This document shows, in pieces, positions 40,801-55,800 of a stretch of DNA of 64,000 bases. The first letter of the stretch is position 1. Each line of letters starts with the position of its first letter. The translations under genes and the position numbers were made by a program. The DNA is from Hippasteria phrygiana (Eukaryota > Echinodermata > Asteroidea > Valvatida > Goniasteridae), in NCBI GenBank assembly GCA_037893225.1, contig JAZGUH010000225.1, positions 62,001 to 126,000 on the forward strand, read 5' to 3'. The notes beneath the pieces were generated by a model. The model was not told the DNA's origin. It did no database searches and was given only the letters and a program-made list of their open reading frames with translations.

Positions 40801-43800
40801 TTTTTAGGAAAGTCGCACAATACAAGGCTAAAAGCCACTCTAGGTAAAAAGGGTTACAACAGAGGTGGTGGGGTTGGCCATATTGGTTACCCGCCCCGGG
40901 CTTATGGTTTTCCTAGGTCCAGATGTACATGTTTCTTTAAATAGAGGATAAATCTTCATTATATACTTATTATAGATAAATTATCTTAATTTTCAGACCT
41001 ACTACTCAGGCGATTTGGGATCTGAAGGTCAACCGATTGTGCATGAAATGTATGGTACCAGCACTTTAAGTGTTGAAGCTTAAAGGGTTTGCCATTATAT
41101 ATTTTTAATAGTCAGTATTACCGTGAACAAAATACCTCAGTATTTGGTATTGCCATGGCACTGATGTGTAACACTAGGCACAAAAGAGGATTTCCTCTCA
41201 TGACGTCCGATTTGTTTGCTACCCGCATGGAAGACTTTTAGACAAATGACACCAACTGGCTAGATTTCACTTGATAAAAACACCTTTTAGAAGTAACTTT
41301 TTTTACTTCATGGCAGAAATTATTGCCTGTTTTAGCAATGTACCTTAATCTACATAAAACTACAAAATGACGCAGATTACTCTCAGCAATCAACATCCTC
41401 TTATATTAAAAGTAAACCTTAACCCTAACTCTAACTCCCTGCACCATTTTTCATCCAAGTAATAAACCTGAATTCTCCACCATCCTCTTATGGGGACCAT
41501 TGCATGAATCCTCCAGAGGCAAAATCCTCTTATGCCCTCAATCCTGCAAAATCCTCCGATGCTTCAACTTCCAAAGACCCTCAATCCTACAAATTCCTCC
41601 TTCTGGCAAAGAGGATTTTGGAGGATTTGGGAAGGTTAGGGTTAATGCTCATAGGCGTCTGACTTGCATCAAAGAATTTATGCAATTATAAAATGCCTAC
41701 ATGTATAACCTTCACTTCTATTGTAGTTTTGTTTTGATTACGTGCATTATCATGTATAAGTATCTCAACTGAAAAAAATGCTGTGTAGTTAATTATTTTC
41801 ACCAAAACTCACATCTGGCCACTATTAGCGTGAAATGTGAGTGCTCATATTTATGTGTTTCTCACTGGCTCATTCTTCAAACCCTCACCTTGAGTTATGA
41901 TTCGATCCAGGACTTGGAAACAGGTTGTCCAAAGTTCATGTACATTGAAAAATAACATGTCCAAATTTCTTAGTTGTAATACCTTGATATTTGAAAAAAC
42001 AAAAATCACTGTTGTCCACAATGTCAAAAATTTCACACGGTATCCAAAAGACATGTGCATGTCCCCCTCTGGTTAACCATTAAACCCCCAAAATGTAAGA
42101 TATGCCTCCCTTTCCTCACCAGCTGACGAAGAAGCCCACATCATCCCGACGGAGTTGGACAATGACGGCATCGCCCAGACCTGGTTTCGCTTCTTGCACC
42201 TGCTGGGCAACCCCGTTGACCTGTGTAGGCCAAAGGTCATCAGCCACACCCCTAAGTTTCTGTCGGCAGCCGTCTCCTACCAGCCCTCCCTGGAACCCTA
42301 TCAGTTCACCTGCCTACAGGCCTTACCACAGATCTTCCTGAAGGCCATGAGAGGAGTGTCAGTTGTCATCGATGCATTCTTGGGTAATTTTGTTGATGTC
42401 CTGTTGTTTTTCTGTGCTGTTAAACCCCTTGCCACCGGTTGACTCAAATATGTGCAGATTGAAAATTGCCACCTGGCCGGTTGACGTCTATACACGCCAA
42501 TTTCTGCATTTTCAATCCATTATTGGGGTATTGTGTATGTTATGCTTGGCTGCACAAGCCTCTTGTTTCCGTTTCGCTTGGCTGCATAACCCGGCCTCTC
42601 GCCCCGACGCCCCCATGAAATACCTGGTATGCCCGGGTTCAAGGGGTTAAACCCCTTGTGTCCGGCTGTTACTGATGGGGTACTAGTAATGCCCAGAACA
42701 GGCTGTGCAGCCAAGCGTAAATGCATACAATAGGCACCACACTTAATAGAGTGGTCCTATTTATCGCACTTGGAGGCCCCCTTTTGTGTGAATGAAAGCT
42801 TTGTTTGAAAAAGCTCCATCTATTCATTTGACTTCCATTCAAGAACAATATAGTTGAAACGTGAATGAGTTGAATATGCACTGGAATGGGTGTATGGACG
42901 ACAACTGGCCAGGTGGTCTTTTTCAAAAGGTATTCAAAAGGTTAAAGGTCACACAAAAGGAAATCATTCTCGAGAGATTTTGCGCAAATTTCAGTGCTTC
43001 TGAACTGTGCAAAGCATAAAGAAATTTCCTTGCTGAACTTGAAATAAGGTTTAAGTGTTCTTTTTCACTATTCAAAATGTTTGAGCTATTTCTTGACGTG
43101 AGGGAATTGTTGCTATGATCAAGGTACTACAGAGCAACATTAAATTACTGGAGCGCTAATTCACCGTATGGAGTGAAGTATGCTGAGCATATCCATGTCT
43201 GTGTACAAACCTATGGAAAACTCAACATTTGATAAAGCTTTTTGCATATGTGCATTTACACAGATTTTCATGTGTTGTGGTCAAGGCTGAGCAAGATTCA
43301 TAATCCAAGAACGCGAATAAAAAAAAATTATTTTTCAAGTCAAAGTTATGGATGTTTACAGATACGCATGAGAGACGCATACAGAACGGCCACACAGTGA
43401 CTTTTGCAGATATAATTTCAATTGTTCATTAGTCACGCCCACAAAATGCACACCTGCCAATCATGGCTGTGTCTAGTAAAAAATGAATGTAACTTTTTCT
43501 TTCTGGGTATAGTTTTCTTTGAAAGTTAAGCGTTTCTGGTATTTGGAGGCAACGGTGAAAATATCAATATCTCTTTTATCCTAATTCCACAGTATTTAAA
43601 AAGATGATGATAGTCGTCTGCTACATTGGGAATGGCAAACCATCATTAATTTATTTATTGATGGAAATATCACATTTATTGATTGTGGTATCCTCTGCCT
43701 CCGCTATTAATAGGCAATTCAAATCGGCCCGTTAACAGAGAGTAAGCTCAGTGGTTAAGACATCTGCACTAAGAAGTAGGAGCCTGGGTTCGAATCCTAC

Positions 43801-46800
43801 TAAGTTGCCAGTGATGTTTTTCTCATACACTCTACAAGCAGTGCTACGACAATAAACCAGCTCGGTATTTCAACTGCGCATGTGCACAATGAGGTTTTAT
43901 CCCGAATGACCCGTGTGACCTAACGCACACGTGAGAACAAAAAAGGTGGTCGCACAACGCGCATGTGTTAAATTCAATCAGAATGGGCGTTCACGTAACA
44001 TCACGTGACATTAAATCAGCAATTTTATCCCGAGTAACCTTTGACCTGGACTACTTAATCGAGATACCGAACTGGCTTGTTCTTGGAAGGGTAATTCTTT
44101 GTTGAGATTAGTTGTACAGCTGAACTTTGTTATTACGAACATTACTGTACTGAACATTATGGCAATAACAAGCATCCTATTTAGCTCCTAAATCATTGTA
44201 TTCAGTATATTCCATTAGTCATTATACCAAACGACCACTATACCATACATGTTAGTGGATGCCATCATGTCCGTTATAGTGATGTTATACCGTTTGTACA
44301 TCTGGATTACAGGTATATCCATGCCCCAGCAAGCCAGCGATCCCCACTCCAACCGCTCGCCCACCACCAACCTAACGGACGAAACTCCACCCCCAGGCCG
44401 CAAGATCAGCCGCAAGGAGCAGCTCTCCACCAAGCAAATCAAGGAGAAGGTGATGTCCTCACACCCGCCACTTCTATCCTCCCAGGCCTCCAGCCTGAAC
44501 ATGACATCCTTCTGTGTGGAGGATGCCACTGATGGGCGGGGCACGCCAACGCCCCGGCGCTCCCAGTGCAACAGCATCCTGCACCTGTTTGGGGCGTGGC
44601 TGTTTGAGGCCGCGCTGACGGGCTGTAAGTCTCGAAAAAACCTTCCGCCTCTCCGGCGGAGATCTTTAGCTGTCGATGCCCGCACTAACACCACTAACTT
44701 TGCTTTCGGTATGTTCATCCGTCATTTCATCTCACTTTGTTCACACCTTGTGTTCATTTTTGATTGCACATTTTTTTTTTGTGGTAATTTGGTAATTCTA
44801 AGAAAGTTTAATCAGTGTAGCCATATGTTTACTTTAAAGCCATTTTAATTTCCAAAATAAACAAAGAACTCATTGGAGCAGGATTTGAATCTGCTGCCAG
44901 CGCTGTCAAACTGAGCTATCTTGCCACATGTTGATAGTTATGCAGTTTGTCGGCATATTTACACATATCCAAGGATCGTGGCCCCAACTTTACAATACAA
45001 TGATGGAATTGGCAGTGTGGGGAGTCAAATTTACTTCCAAATTAGAAAACAAAAACAAAACAAACATCTGCTTACGAATATATTGACTTTTCACGACTGA
45101 TTTTCAATATTTCAGTAAAAATCACACGACAGTTACTCTAAGTAATTAAGTAATTAATAGTTTAAAAGTTTACGATTATGATTTTTTTATTATTTCAATT
45201 CTCCAAACAATGATTTTGTTATTTTTCTATGTAACCTAATTTGTCTGTATGGCAGATTACTTTGCTGATATTTTATTTTTGCATTTTTAAGTTAAGATTG
45301 AGTACTTATCCAAACCCAGATAATCTAATCTGTTTTTCTTTTCTTTGTTTTTAGATGTATTTTTTCAGTTGAAGGTCAGATACAAACCTATATAAATCAG
45401 AGAGAGGAAGAAATCTTCCCATTCTGATGCCCGAATGAGTAGAGTGATAAGATAATTTTTGTCACCATGCATGTCACATACCACCATCACATAGAATCGT
45501 GATTCTCCCTTTTTCAATTCATTTTTGGAAGATGATAGCCATTTTTATGTTGCACTGTTAGCAGTACAACCACTATAGAGTACCGAAGTGATGACGTCAA
45601 TCAATGCAATGTTTGGAACCAGAATACATTCTAAACTGCATGTGTTTGGAACCAGATGCCGCGGCAACTGACGTCGGACTTCGGTACTCTATTCAACCTC
45701 TCGAAATATGGCCAGCAATTTAAGCCAAGTTAAGCTTTACTTTGGGATCTTTTTCATTGAATGCTGATAGACAAATTATTGATCCCTATGGGTACATGCA
45801 TAACATGACTTCGTTGACGGGGCTTTGTAATCTTCATAGAAATATCTTGACTTTATTGCATGAAGCATGCAACACTTCTACCAAACGCTGATGAATGGGT
45901 GAAAAGGGATTTAGTCATCCTAGAGTATTGCAAGCACAGAAAGACATCATTTCCTAAAAGTACTCGTGACTGTTCCAGTTCATGCTATCAACAATTAAAA
46001 CAATGACATTCAGAAAGAATTAGTCTCCTCACTTTGTATCTTCAGAGGCTTGATTCTCATGATCAAGTTATTGATAATGATGGCAATAGTATTATCAATA
46101 TTGATAGCTTACCTTTCACAAGGAGATCAAAGCAAATAAGATTTGTAAGTACTATTGGTTGAACAGTCAATTTTTACTCTTAACACTGGGGGAACGTGAC
46201 CTTAAATTAATTAGGTTATCTCTCAGTAAGTGCCTGTGTTGCTGACATGGGTTGTTGTGTAATTGTAGCAAAGTGTCTTGCTCAAGGACACAAACATCAT
46301 AAACCCCATGCAGGATTCCAACCCAACTCAGAAGACTCGATCCTATAGGGAGAATCATACCAAAACATCTTCCAAGTATCATGTCCTGAAGCACCCAGGA
46401 TTTTTCTCCTTTTTGTCACCCTTCGCAAAAAAAACCTGATATTCACGTCAAAGACCCTCTTTAAGTGTTACCTGTATAAAACAAGTGCAAGATTTGTTCA
46501 TAGCACAGTTTCTATACATGCAACCAGATGATTTAAATCTAGCTTTATTTCAGTGCTTGCACAGGCTTTAACACCACCTCACCTCTGATTCGCACACAAA
46601 TAAGCACACTGCAGGTTTTGCTGCCGGGCACTCATAGCATGATGCATTTTGTATAGATTGGGCATTTCTCAAACCCCTGGCTTGGGCTAGGGCTTCGGCT
46701 TCACGTAATGTTATGTCCCCAGATTTGGTAAGATCTTGGACACTGTTTTTGCTATGTACATCAAAATCTTATATTTTAACCCTCCTGTTCTCAGGGCCAA

Positions 46801-49800
46801 AATCGACCCAGCTGCTGTACAGATCAAAACCTATCAAATTTCAGATTGAAACACACACAAACTGTCAGAGTTGGTGTTTAGAGATTTTGATAGGCTGTGA
46901 TAGTTATAAGTATAGGAGGGTTAAACCAGAGTCTGAGCCTGTTTATTTATTTACGTATTCAAGGCTTCAGATTGGCGATGGGGCTGGGGAATAGTTGGAG
47001 ACGAAGCCCAAGCCAGGGTTTGAGAAACCCCCATTGTTTCAAATACGACATCATGGCAGCTATGTTGTGAGACATACATGTTGATATCATATGCTTGTCC
47101 CATAATATGGTGGCTAATTGTTGTCGATAAGGTACTTAGTACAGTCTTTTTTCACAGTATAATGCATGTGCATGGCATGTTGACTACACGGAATATTAAG
47201 GGGGTTGATAATTATGATTAAACTTATACTTATGTATATACTTTATGTTAACTAAATTCCAGCAGAGGCTGTGGCCACTATTGGCACATGACTATAGTAT
47301 TCCAGTTCTAGATTCTCATTTAGAACAAAAAAGCCCTTGACTGGTGAGAACGCATCAGAGTGGTTGACTCCTTTATTGCCAGACCAATATGAAGTCATTT
47401 TGCATTATTCTAAGTTATCACAGTGCTGTAATTTGTTGTCATGTACATGTACCATACACGGAACATAACCCACTCCCATTGCATCTTGAAATTATCAGCA
47501 GTGTGATTGAACTCATGGTCAGGATCCAATTTCATTGCTCAGCTTACCGTGAGCAAAGAATCCCTCCTAAGGAGAAAACTCTGTGCTTAATAGTTAGCAT
47601 ATTTCACAGAGCTTAGCAAGGAAATGTGGCTTGCGTGTATGCACAGGAATCACACTCGGGATTCGGTGCTTACAGGGTTAGCACGGAAATTCTGGCCTGG
47701 TGCTGTAAGCACAGAATGGTGATAGTAAGCGTGGAATCCTGCGGTTAGCAGAATTATGAATTGGATCCTTTTCCTATCCCAGAAATCAATGCATCATGCG
47801 ATATTTGTTTCCCTGTCAGGGCTGTAGTCAATTCCCGATCCGAGTGCGAAAGTGGAAAGTGGACCTGCGTCCACCAGGAGTCCAAAACTGACAAACTGAA
47901 ATCTGTACCCGACCAGACCCCTGGCTTAAACGTACACTTGAAGCTGGGTTCTAAAGTACTTTTTAGTGTAATTATTGTCATGGAGTCATGCCTGGACTCG
48001 GCCGAGTCTAAGGATGATTGCAAGACCATGTGATATTTAAAAAGTACTTTAGAATCCATCTTCAAGTGTACGTTTGAGCCATGGGTCTACCCAAGTCCAG
48101 ATTTCAGCTCATTTTTGGAGTTTGGACTCCTGGTGTACTTTTCCATTGTTTTTGCATGGGATCAGATCGGGACTTGACTATAGCACTGGTCATTATGAAT
48201 GTCACATTGAGCCCTAGCCATTAAAACAACCTCACACATTTGATGTGTTCAGTCAGTGTTTTCGATCATGACCCATACACTCATACCAACAAGTGTCTGA
48301 AATGAGCATGCATTCGTTGTTGCCATTCAAGCACTGTTGCTTCGCACCGACCCATATAAATGTATTTGTGAATGTATGGGTTTTTAAGTTTCACTCCCAA
48401 TCTTTAACTCTTACTACCCCAAGCCTTACAAACTCCAACAGCAGGTTATGTTGGGTTCAGGACTGTAGCGCCTTGGCAACATTACTTATGCCCCAATTTG
48501 TCTAAGTACAAAGAATGTGCCATAGGTATACTGTACCTGCACTGTATATATCTCCGAGGACAAGAGAAGAAAGGAAACGCAACAAATCCTTTCAGTCCTC
48601 GAACGTAGAGTCTTTTGTTGAAATCGGTCCTTGAACGTAAGGATGCGTGCTTAGGGGTTGGTTATATTAAAGGAACAATAGGAAACACAAAGCATTGTCC
48701 TCGGACGTATTGGGGAAGTACGACTCTATGCACACTGCACAGTGTTAGATTTTGACAGGTTGAGGACACTTCCCAGTAAAAATGCCTAGGGGGTTAGGGT
48801 TAACTTGTAAATATTACTGACTTGCATATAATTACTAGAATGCTGTTACTCCAGTAATAATGCCTAAAGGCAACTCCAATGGAAATCTGCCATCATGTTT
48901 TGATTCGTTTTTTTTTTCCTGAAGCCTTGTAACACAATTTACAAATTAAAAGGTAAACCCAATTTTGTTGGCAGAAAATGCAATGTTGGTGTTTGAAAAG
49001 GTCACCTGACTTGGGTTATTTTTGTTCCCAAAGCAAGAGCAGTAATTCTCAATCTAACATTGCCAATTTAGTGCTAATTGTTTAGTTAGCAAGAGCAGCA
49101 GTAACCTACACGTATAGTTCAGTTACTAATTCTCACAAACGTAAATGATGAAAGCAACTTACATTGTAGTTTTAGTTCGTTAGATTACTAATTTAAACCC
49201 TTTAAACAACCCACTCCAAAATGTGATTAAAATTCACTTGAAAAGCAAACATTGTGTGACAAAAATGGATTGAGGAAAAGTTGGTAGCAGTGTCCAGTAC
49301 TTTCTCATAATGTTAAAAAGAATTCAGGGATAAATATTTAAATCCCATTTTGTAGGTTGTTTACCTGAACCAAGTTGCATTTGGTATACCCTGACATTGT
49401 ACAAGATAAAGCTTACTTGCACAAGATAATTTGTCATGATGAGGTTGACCTTTGTTTTGTATATAGGATTTGCTCAAAGATATCCCACATGGCTCAGACA
49501 GCCTCAGTGTCCGTGTGATTGTAAAAGTAATAAAGAAATTGTTCATCCTTTTTTGAGCTTGCTAGTGTGAAAATAACACCAGAAATTGTATTTTGATGAA
49601 TAATATTTTCTGGCTGGACAGGTAAGGCCTTTAAACGTCACCACTCCATCGCCATCCCCGATGCGTCCCGTTCAGCTCATCTGAGCGATCTCCGTGGTGT
49701 CTCCCTCCAGGAGTCCTTCTCCGCCTCCGTGGCGGCCAACCCGCTCTTTGATATGTCGGAATTCCCTGACAACTACGAGGCAGGGCGGGCCGAAGCATGT

Positions 49801-52800
49801 GGGATGCTCTGCCGGATTTTCACCAGTCGCAAGTCAGACGAAGACATACAGCAGGCGTACCTCGGCCGATTCTACATAGCGTTCAGTCAGGGAGTGAGAG
49901 TGGACGAGGTATGAGTGCTGTTTGAATTGTGACCCTCTAGCAAGGATTAGACCAGCGGTGGGAGAAATCAGTGATTTCAAAATCTGGTTATCCTGATTTT
50001 ATTCAAACCAAATAATGATTATCTGATTTCACAAGAAGTTCAGATCTAGCTCATAGTCATGCTAGTAAAATATTTAAAAAATTGATTTAGTTTGTAGGAT
50101 TCAGTAACCACTAGGCCTTCACAAAAACACTCCAGAGCTGTAATGTAAAAAAAAAAATGGATAGGTAGGCTTTTCATATACCAAGAAGACCGTGGAGCAA
50201 ATTGGAAGATGTTCCAGTTGTTTTCTTTAGCCTGTGTCACAAAAAAATGGTAGGCTTAAAGAGGAATTCCAACGATTCCCTACTTTTCTTAGGTTTCGAT
50301 TTATTTGAGAAGAGCTATGTCAAATAAAACAGATACTTGTCAAGATCCCCATCTTTGACGCCGGTTTTTATGTTAAAAAAATTTTTTTGCCTGCCTTTCC
50401 GCGAGTTTATCCCAGTTTCGTGAAAACGAGCGTGACGTCAAAGCTCATTTACATCTAATGAATATTCATTTATGACGTGTTCCGGGTACACATGCACATA
50501 AAACTGTGTGCAGCTTTCTATGGTACAACGTCTTTTTTTGCATTTCTCAACTGTGCCACCAGTGGCCAATTTGTGGAAAGTTTTCATAAACTCGAAAGAA
50601 AATATTAATAATTTCTCGCAAAATAACAACATTGAGAGGCAAAACAAACATGATTTTGTAATGAATAAGTAATTTATTATATATTGAACACACTAACATT
50701 TAATTCTAACACTTCTCAAAACTGTTGGAGTTGCTCTTTAAGTTTTTTAAGGTTGCTTGCGAATATCCGGTTTCTAAAATCAAAATCGAATAGTGGAATT
50801 CAAACCGAAGTTTAGAAAAGCCAGATTTATATCCCATGACTAGATTAGACCCCCAAAAACATGATAAGCATCATGCCTCTTGCCCCCCCCCCCCAAAAAA
50901 AGAACGAAAGGAGGAGGCCTTTTTTCCTTCTATATTTAATTCCTTCTAGGCATAAATTCAAAGATGTCTGCCTTGTTGTTTTATTCAAGATGGCTACCGC
51001 TGACACTGGAGTGTACTAAATTGATTGAGAACTGCCAATAGATTGACTGCGAAGAAATTTTTCTTTCTGTTACGTGCACATTATTTATGGATTTTTTTAC
51101 AAGGCCTCTAAGAAAGAAACAGGTGGGGACTGTCCGGCTGTGAACACATCTTCCATGGAATCATAAGTAGCTGTGCATCACTGTATTTTGATTATTTATA
51201 CGCTCCTACACAGATTGATTAAAGATTTAAATAGTTTGGCCCAAAAACCACCAGGATTTCTAAAAGGTTCAAACTCCATTTGAGAAGAAAATCACTTTCC
51301 ATCCAATACAGGCACTGAGCGGTCAGGTGCTTTCCAGTATCCTGTACAACTCCACCAACCTGCTGCGTATTGATCTGAAAGGAGTCCAAGTACTCATCCC
51401 TGACATCATCACAGCACTTCAGGTCGTGCTCCCAGATAAGGAGATACGATTCCAGTAAGTCTGTACCTTTTTGTTATTATTATATTTTTTTCTGCCTTTT
51501 TAAACTATTGTAGAGTGCAGTAACAGTATGATCCATTAACCCTCCTACTATTATAACTATCACAGCCTATCAAAAAATCTACCCACTAACTCTAATGACA
51601 GGTTGTGTGTGTTTCACCCTGTCGCTTGATAGGTTTTGATATATAGGGTAGTTGGCTCCATTTTGGCACCGAGAGAGGGAGGGTTAAGCCGTGCCCTTTG
51701 ACAAATTGACAGGTCACAGCTGTGACCGCATATTCATAAGCATCTGGGGCAGTTACTATTCTTATTGGTCGAGGGCCTCTCATATCAGTGTGTACTTGGT
51801 TTAAAAACGACTGGGAGGTAAAGACGTGGCCCTTGAACATGAATAAGCAAGTCATGCCATATGTAGCATCAAACTTTAATTTGCCAATGATGTGTTCAAA
51901 ACTAAACAAAACACTGTGCACCTCATCATGTGGGCGGGGCTGAATTGATAGGTCTGTTCAGAGTCAACCTTTATCAAATGCATTCATAGAAATTACTGTG
52001 ACCATTTGGAAAGCATAAATTTTGTGTTATCAAAAACGTATTAAGGATAAATAAATTTACTGCAGGTATTTTTGAAGCTTTTTATTTTGAAATAGGTCTT
52101 TTGTAAATAACCAGTTTTAACCCCTTGAGTACGGTATTTTACGGGAGACGACGGGGTGCCGCGGCGGCTCTGGCAGCCAAGCGAACCGCTACAATGTGTT
52201 TGTGCAGTCAAGCGTAACTTATAATCCAACAATGGATTGAAACTGCACAAACAGCGGCCAATGGCGTCATCCGGCCTGGTGGCACTGTTTAATCCAACAA
52301 TGGATTGAAACTGCACAAACAGCAGCCAATTGCGTCATCCGGCCTGGTGGCACTGGGTTTTTTTTGCGCCATATTCTGTAATCCGTACACAAGGGGTTAA
52401 TAACTACAACATAATGTCATCACTTCGTTACTTTATAATTGACCTGTTGCTGTATGGGAGTTAACCATGCCACTTAGACAACCATATGGAATTTCATGTG
52501 CTAATTAATGTTTGTCAAATGATTTAAAACTGCTTCCAAATTAGAATGACCTAGTTAGCAGGGCTTGACCTTTTTATACAAACAGAATCTTTCTCAGAGG
52601 CAAAAAGATCCTACTAGAATTTAAATGCCAGGCCCTCCTATTTACTGTTTGTATGAGATTATAAATAGTTTCAGAAGTTGTATTTATGCATTTATACAGT
52701 GTGATGTCATTTGAAGTCATAATGCAGTAATAAAGAAATATGTTGCAAACTTCTTTGCATGTGTCAGGTCTCTGGTGTCTGGTCATCAGCTACGTCGGGC

Positions 52801-55800
52801 ATCCATTCATCTCTTGTTGTCTATGCTTTGTTTGCCCCATCACTTCAAGAATCTACCCATACAAGGTACGCTGTTTCTTCATAACTTACTCATCATAGCT
52901 TCATAGATTTTAACCACACAAGAAATAATGGCTTTCCACAAAACCAAACAATTTCTCAGTTGAGGCTTTCAGTAGAGTAACATTTGGTATTATCAGCTTT
53001 CCTTTTTCTGCCACATATCTTGTCCATCCGTTACACATACTTAGATTATTGAGATTACTTAAAGTGTTCTTATAGGGACTACCTTGTGGGGTACTCACAC
53101 AGTGGGAACAATGGTACCCCACAGGTTGGTCTTTTTTCTGCGCGTACCCCGCAGGAGAATTTTTTTTTAAAGCCGAATATGAGGAAAACACCATAAGTTT
53201 CCTATAGACTCAGAATTTGAGAATGTGTTTAATTACTGACAGATTTGATGACCGGGAAAGAGATGACCACCGAGGACATGCTTGGACGAACAGAGCTGGT
53301 CACTTTCCAGTCCCTGAAGCCGAAGCTGGTTGACCTTATGATCACCGCCGTACAGTGTGAGACCGACTCCTATAACACACAGATGCTACTTGGTATGTGC
53401 ATGTGATGTAACTTGCTTCATTTGTTCTTTTCATTTTTTCAACAAAATGTCTCCTTTTGAGAACAACAATGATTTCATTTGGTTTTTTTGTCTTGGGTCC
53501 TCAGTACTATTACAATCCATGCCCGCATGTACAACATGAGGCTTTTACAAAGCTTTAAAAAAAAAAATACAAGGCTAAAAGCCACTTAAAAGGGTTACGG
53601 TCAGAGGTGGTAAGGGTGGGGACATTTTGAATTGCCAACCCTACCAGCCTTACTGTTTTGTTGGGGCCCAGGTCTAAATAGAGGATAATTCTTTGACGGA
53701 TTCCAGATAAATTTTCCAAATTTTTAGACCTATACGCCGAGGCGGGGTAACTGCCACCGTCGGCAATACCAACTCACCTCCTCCTTCCGGACATAAGGGT
53801 GGGGAAAGCAGTGATTTTTACTGCCAATTACCTCGCAACCAGAAAGGGTATTTTTATAGAGTGTTAACATTTTAGGGGCATGACAGATATTCCGAAATCC
53901 GTCAGTACGGGGTATCTAACACACCCCTTGCTGGTTCTTAATCTTGGTCGGCAAAACACAGTCACACGGGGTTCACTAATATAGGCTAGTGCATTAAATT
54001 TGCATCGCGTTTAGTTAAACACGTGTGACCATTCTAGACCACTGAATTTATCTAAAATAAAACATTTTACAACAATAGGGGTGATTCACAAAACAGTGCA
54101 CCACCAAGTGGTTGCACTGGAGAGGCCATTTTCAAACTGCGTGGTCGACATGTTATCCATACACCTTGTTGATTCAAGGATATTTCTCAGGATATTTCTG
54201 GACAGAAATATATTGGAAAGTATTTGGAAGCCTGGTACATATAAGCAATAACCACCGGTCGAAAAATATCAAACTAATTAAGAAGTTTGCATGATGTATC
54301 ATAATACCCTAGTTTTGTTTGTTGCTTGCAAAATGATTGACACATACTGTTTAGCCGGACGTGTCCACCTTTTCAAATGCACAGTATGAAGGACGGCTTC
54401 TCCGTTATAAACTGTTGGTGACACACTGTATTACGAGTCTCCCCCATTAACCTTGACCCAAATGGTGTTGTTTTTTTGCTTTGTGACATTGAGCAGGAAA
54501 CTCCCTGCTTACAGTTGGAACACAATACTTGTTATAAAGACGACGCTGGGGTATTTTTGCCTTTATACAGGTGCCATGCATTTCTGTGTCCTGGACTCGG
54601 CGATGTGCGAAGAGATGGAAGCCAAACAGGCCGAGATGGAGCAACAAGACAACATCTTACATGAGGAGGCAGAGGAGGAGGAGGGGGCGGGGCTTATTGA
54701 GGCAGAGAAGATAAAGAGGTGGGGTCTTTTTTCAGTCTTGTTTTTTCAGGCATGATAATCTCATGAATTAGCGTGACTGCCTCTGCTCTCCATACACTCA
54801 GTCACTCTATTCGCTCCGTGCACCAACTGTTGAGGGCACTTCCTGTCCTAGCAACGAGTATCTTGGGAAGGATTCTCTATGGGCATTATTATTATTTTAT
54901 TATTATTATTATTTTATTTCTCTCCACATAATAGATACAATATTGTTATAAAACCCAAGATAAAAATCTGCATTAAAATCAACATAAAAATACGAATAAT
55001 AAATGTGGAGAAGGCAAGACCGTGGAGGAAAACAAATTCCTATGACCCAAAGGTACAGTCTGCCCAAAACAAGCATGAAACAAGCTTGTGCATAAAAGTA
55101 TAGCCATATGCGTGATCGGCGTACAATGAACGCGATCAGATTCCAACTGAATTTGCAACAAACGTAGGGTGCAGAATAATCAAGAATTTTGAACATTGAA
55201 AAAAATAGTACATGTCATGTAACTGACATTCCTTCTTCAGTTTTCAGGTAAATAGGTTAATTGTTTACATGAAATATACCACATTCTTTCCGTATATTTT
55301 TATTTTACAATAAACAAAGATACAAGGACACAATGACCAGGTAATTGCAACAATAAAAAAAAAAAAAAATAAATTTCTTTAATCTTGGACCTCTCCCCCG
55401 GTCAGTGTTAGATCGAAGTGGTCAAAAGTGGACAATTGATGAAACTCGTGCACAGAAAACCATATAATTGGCTCCACATCCACTAATAAGGACATGAACA
55501 TTCAGCAGGTAAACGGGTTGTGGTCTACTGTTGAGATGTCCCAAGAGTTTTGTTCAAGATTGTAACCCTCATTTGCCCTCCCAGATCCTTCAAAAACAGA
55601 CTGTGTGGTTTTGGAGGTTTTTGCTGGATTTAAAACAGTAGACCCCAGCCATTATAGGGCTTAATAATGTCCCTTGATTCTTTAAGGAATTACCAATGTT
55701 AACAACGTGGCACACAAGAAATGCTGCTTTCTTTCCAAGTGGGGCTGAAGGCCAACTTGGAAACTCTCTAATAAAGCAGATACATCATGCTGACAATTTT

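Larger units (their letters stand above)
42946..44312 (+). other. RALGAPB intron 5, remainder
   Basis: Contains a tRNA-like SINE (43738-43808), a TIR element (43852-44082) and a pogo-like remnant (44113-44290). 42950-43730 shows nothing recognised. Confidence 0.55.
44709..49621 (+). other. RALGAPB intron 6 (4.9 kb)
   Basis: Contains a SINE piece (44872-44930), a 112-bp MITE, a CCCTCC-type MITE, a hAT-like element (47817-48187), a repeat also found near 24405-24585 (48541-48730) and a 'ggggttagggttaa' end at 48784-48800. 45700-46770, 46930-47810 and 48810-49620 show nothing recognised. Confidence 0.55.

Noticed and set aside
44215..44718. 167-codon minus-strand frame
   Set aside because: It is antisense to RALGAPB exon 6, whose plus-strand frame matches the family.
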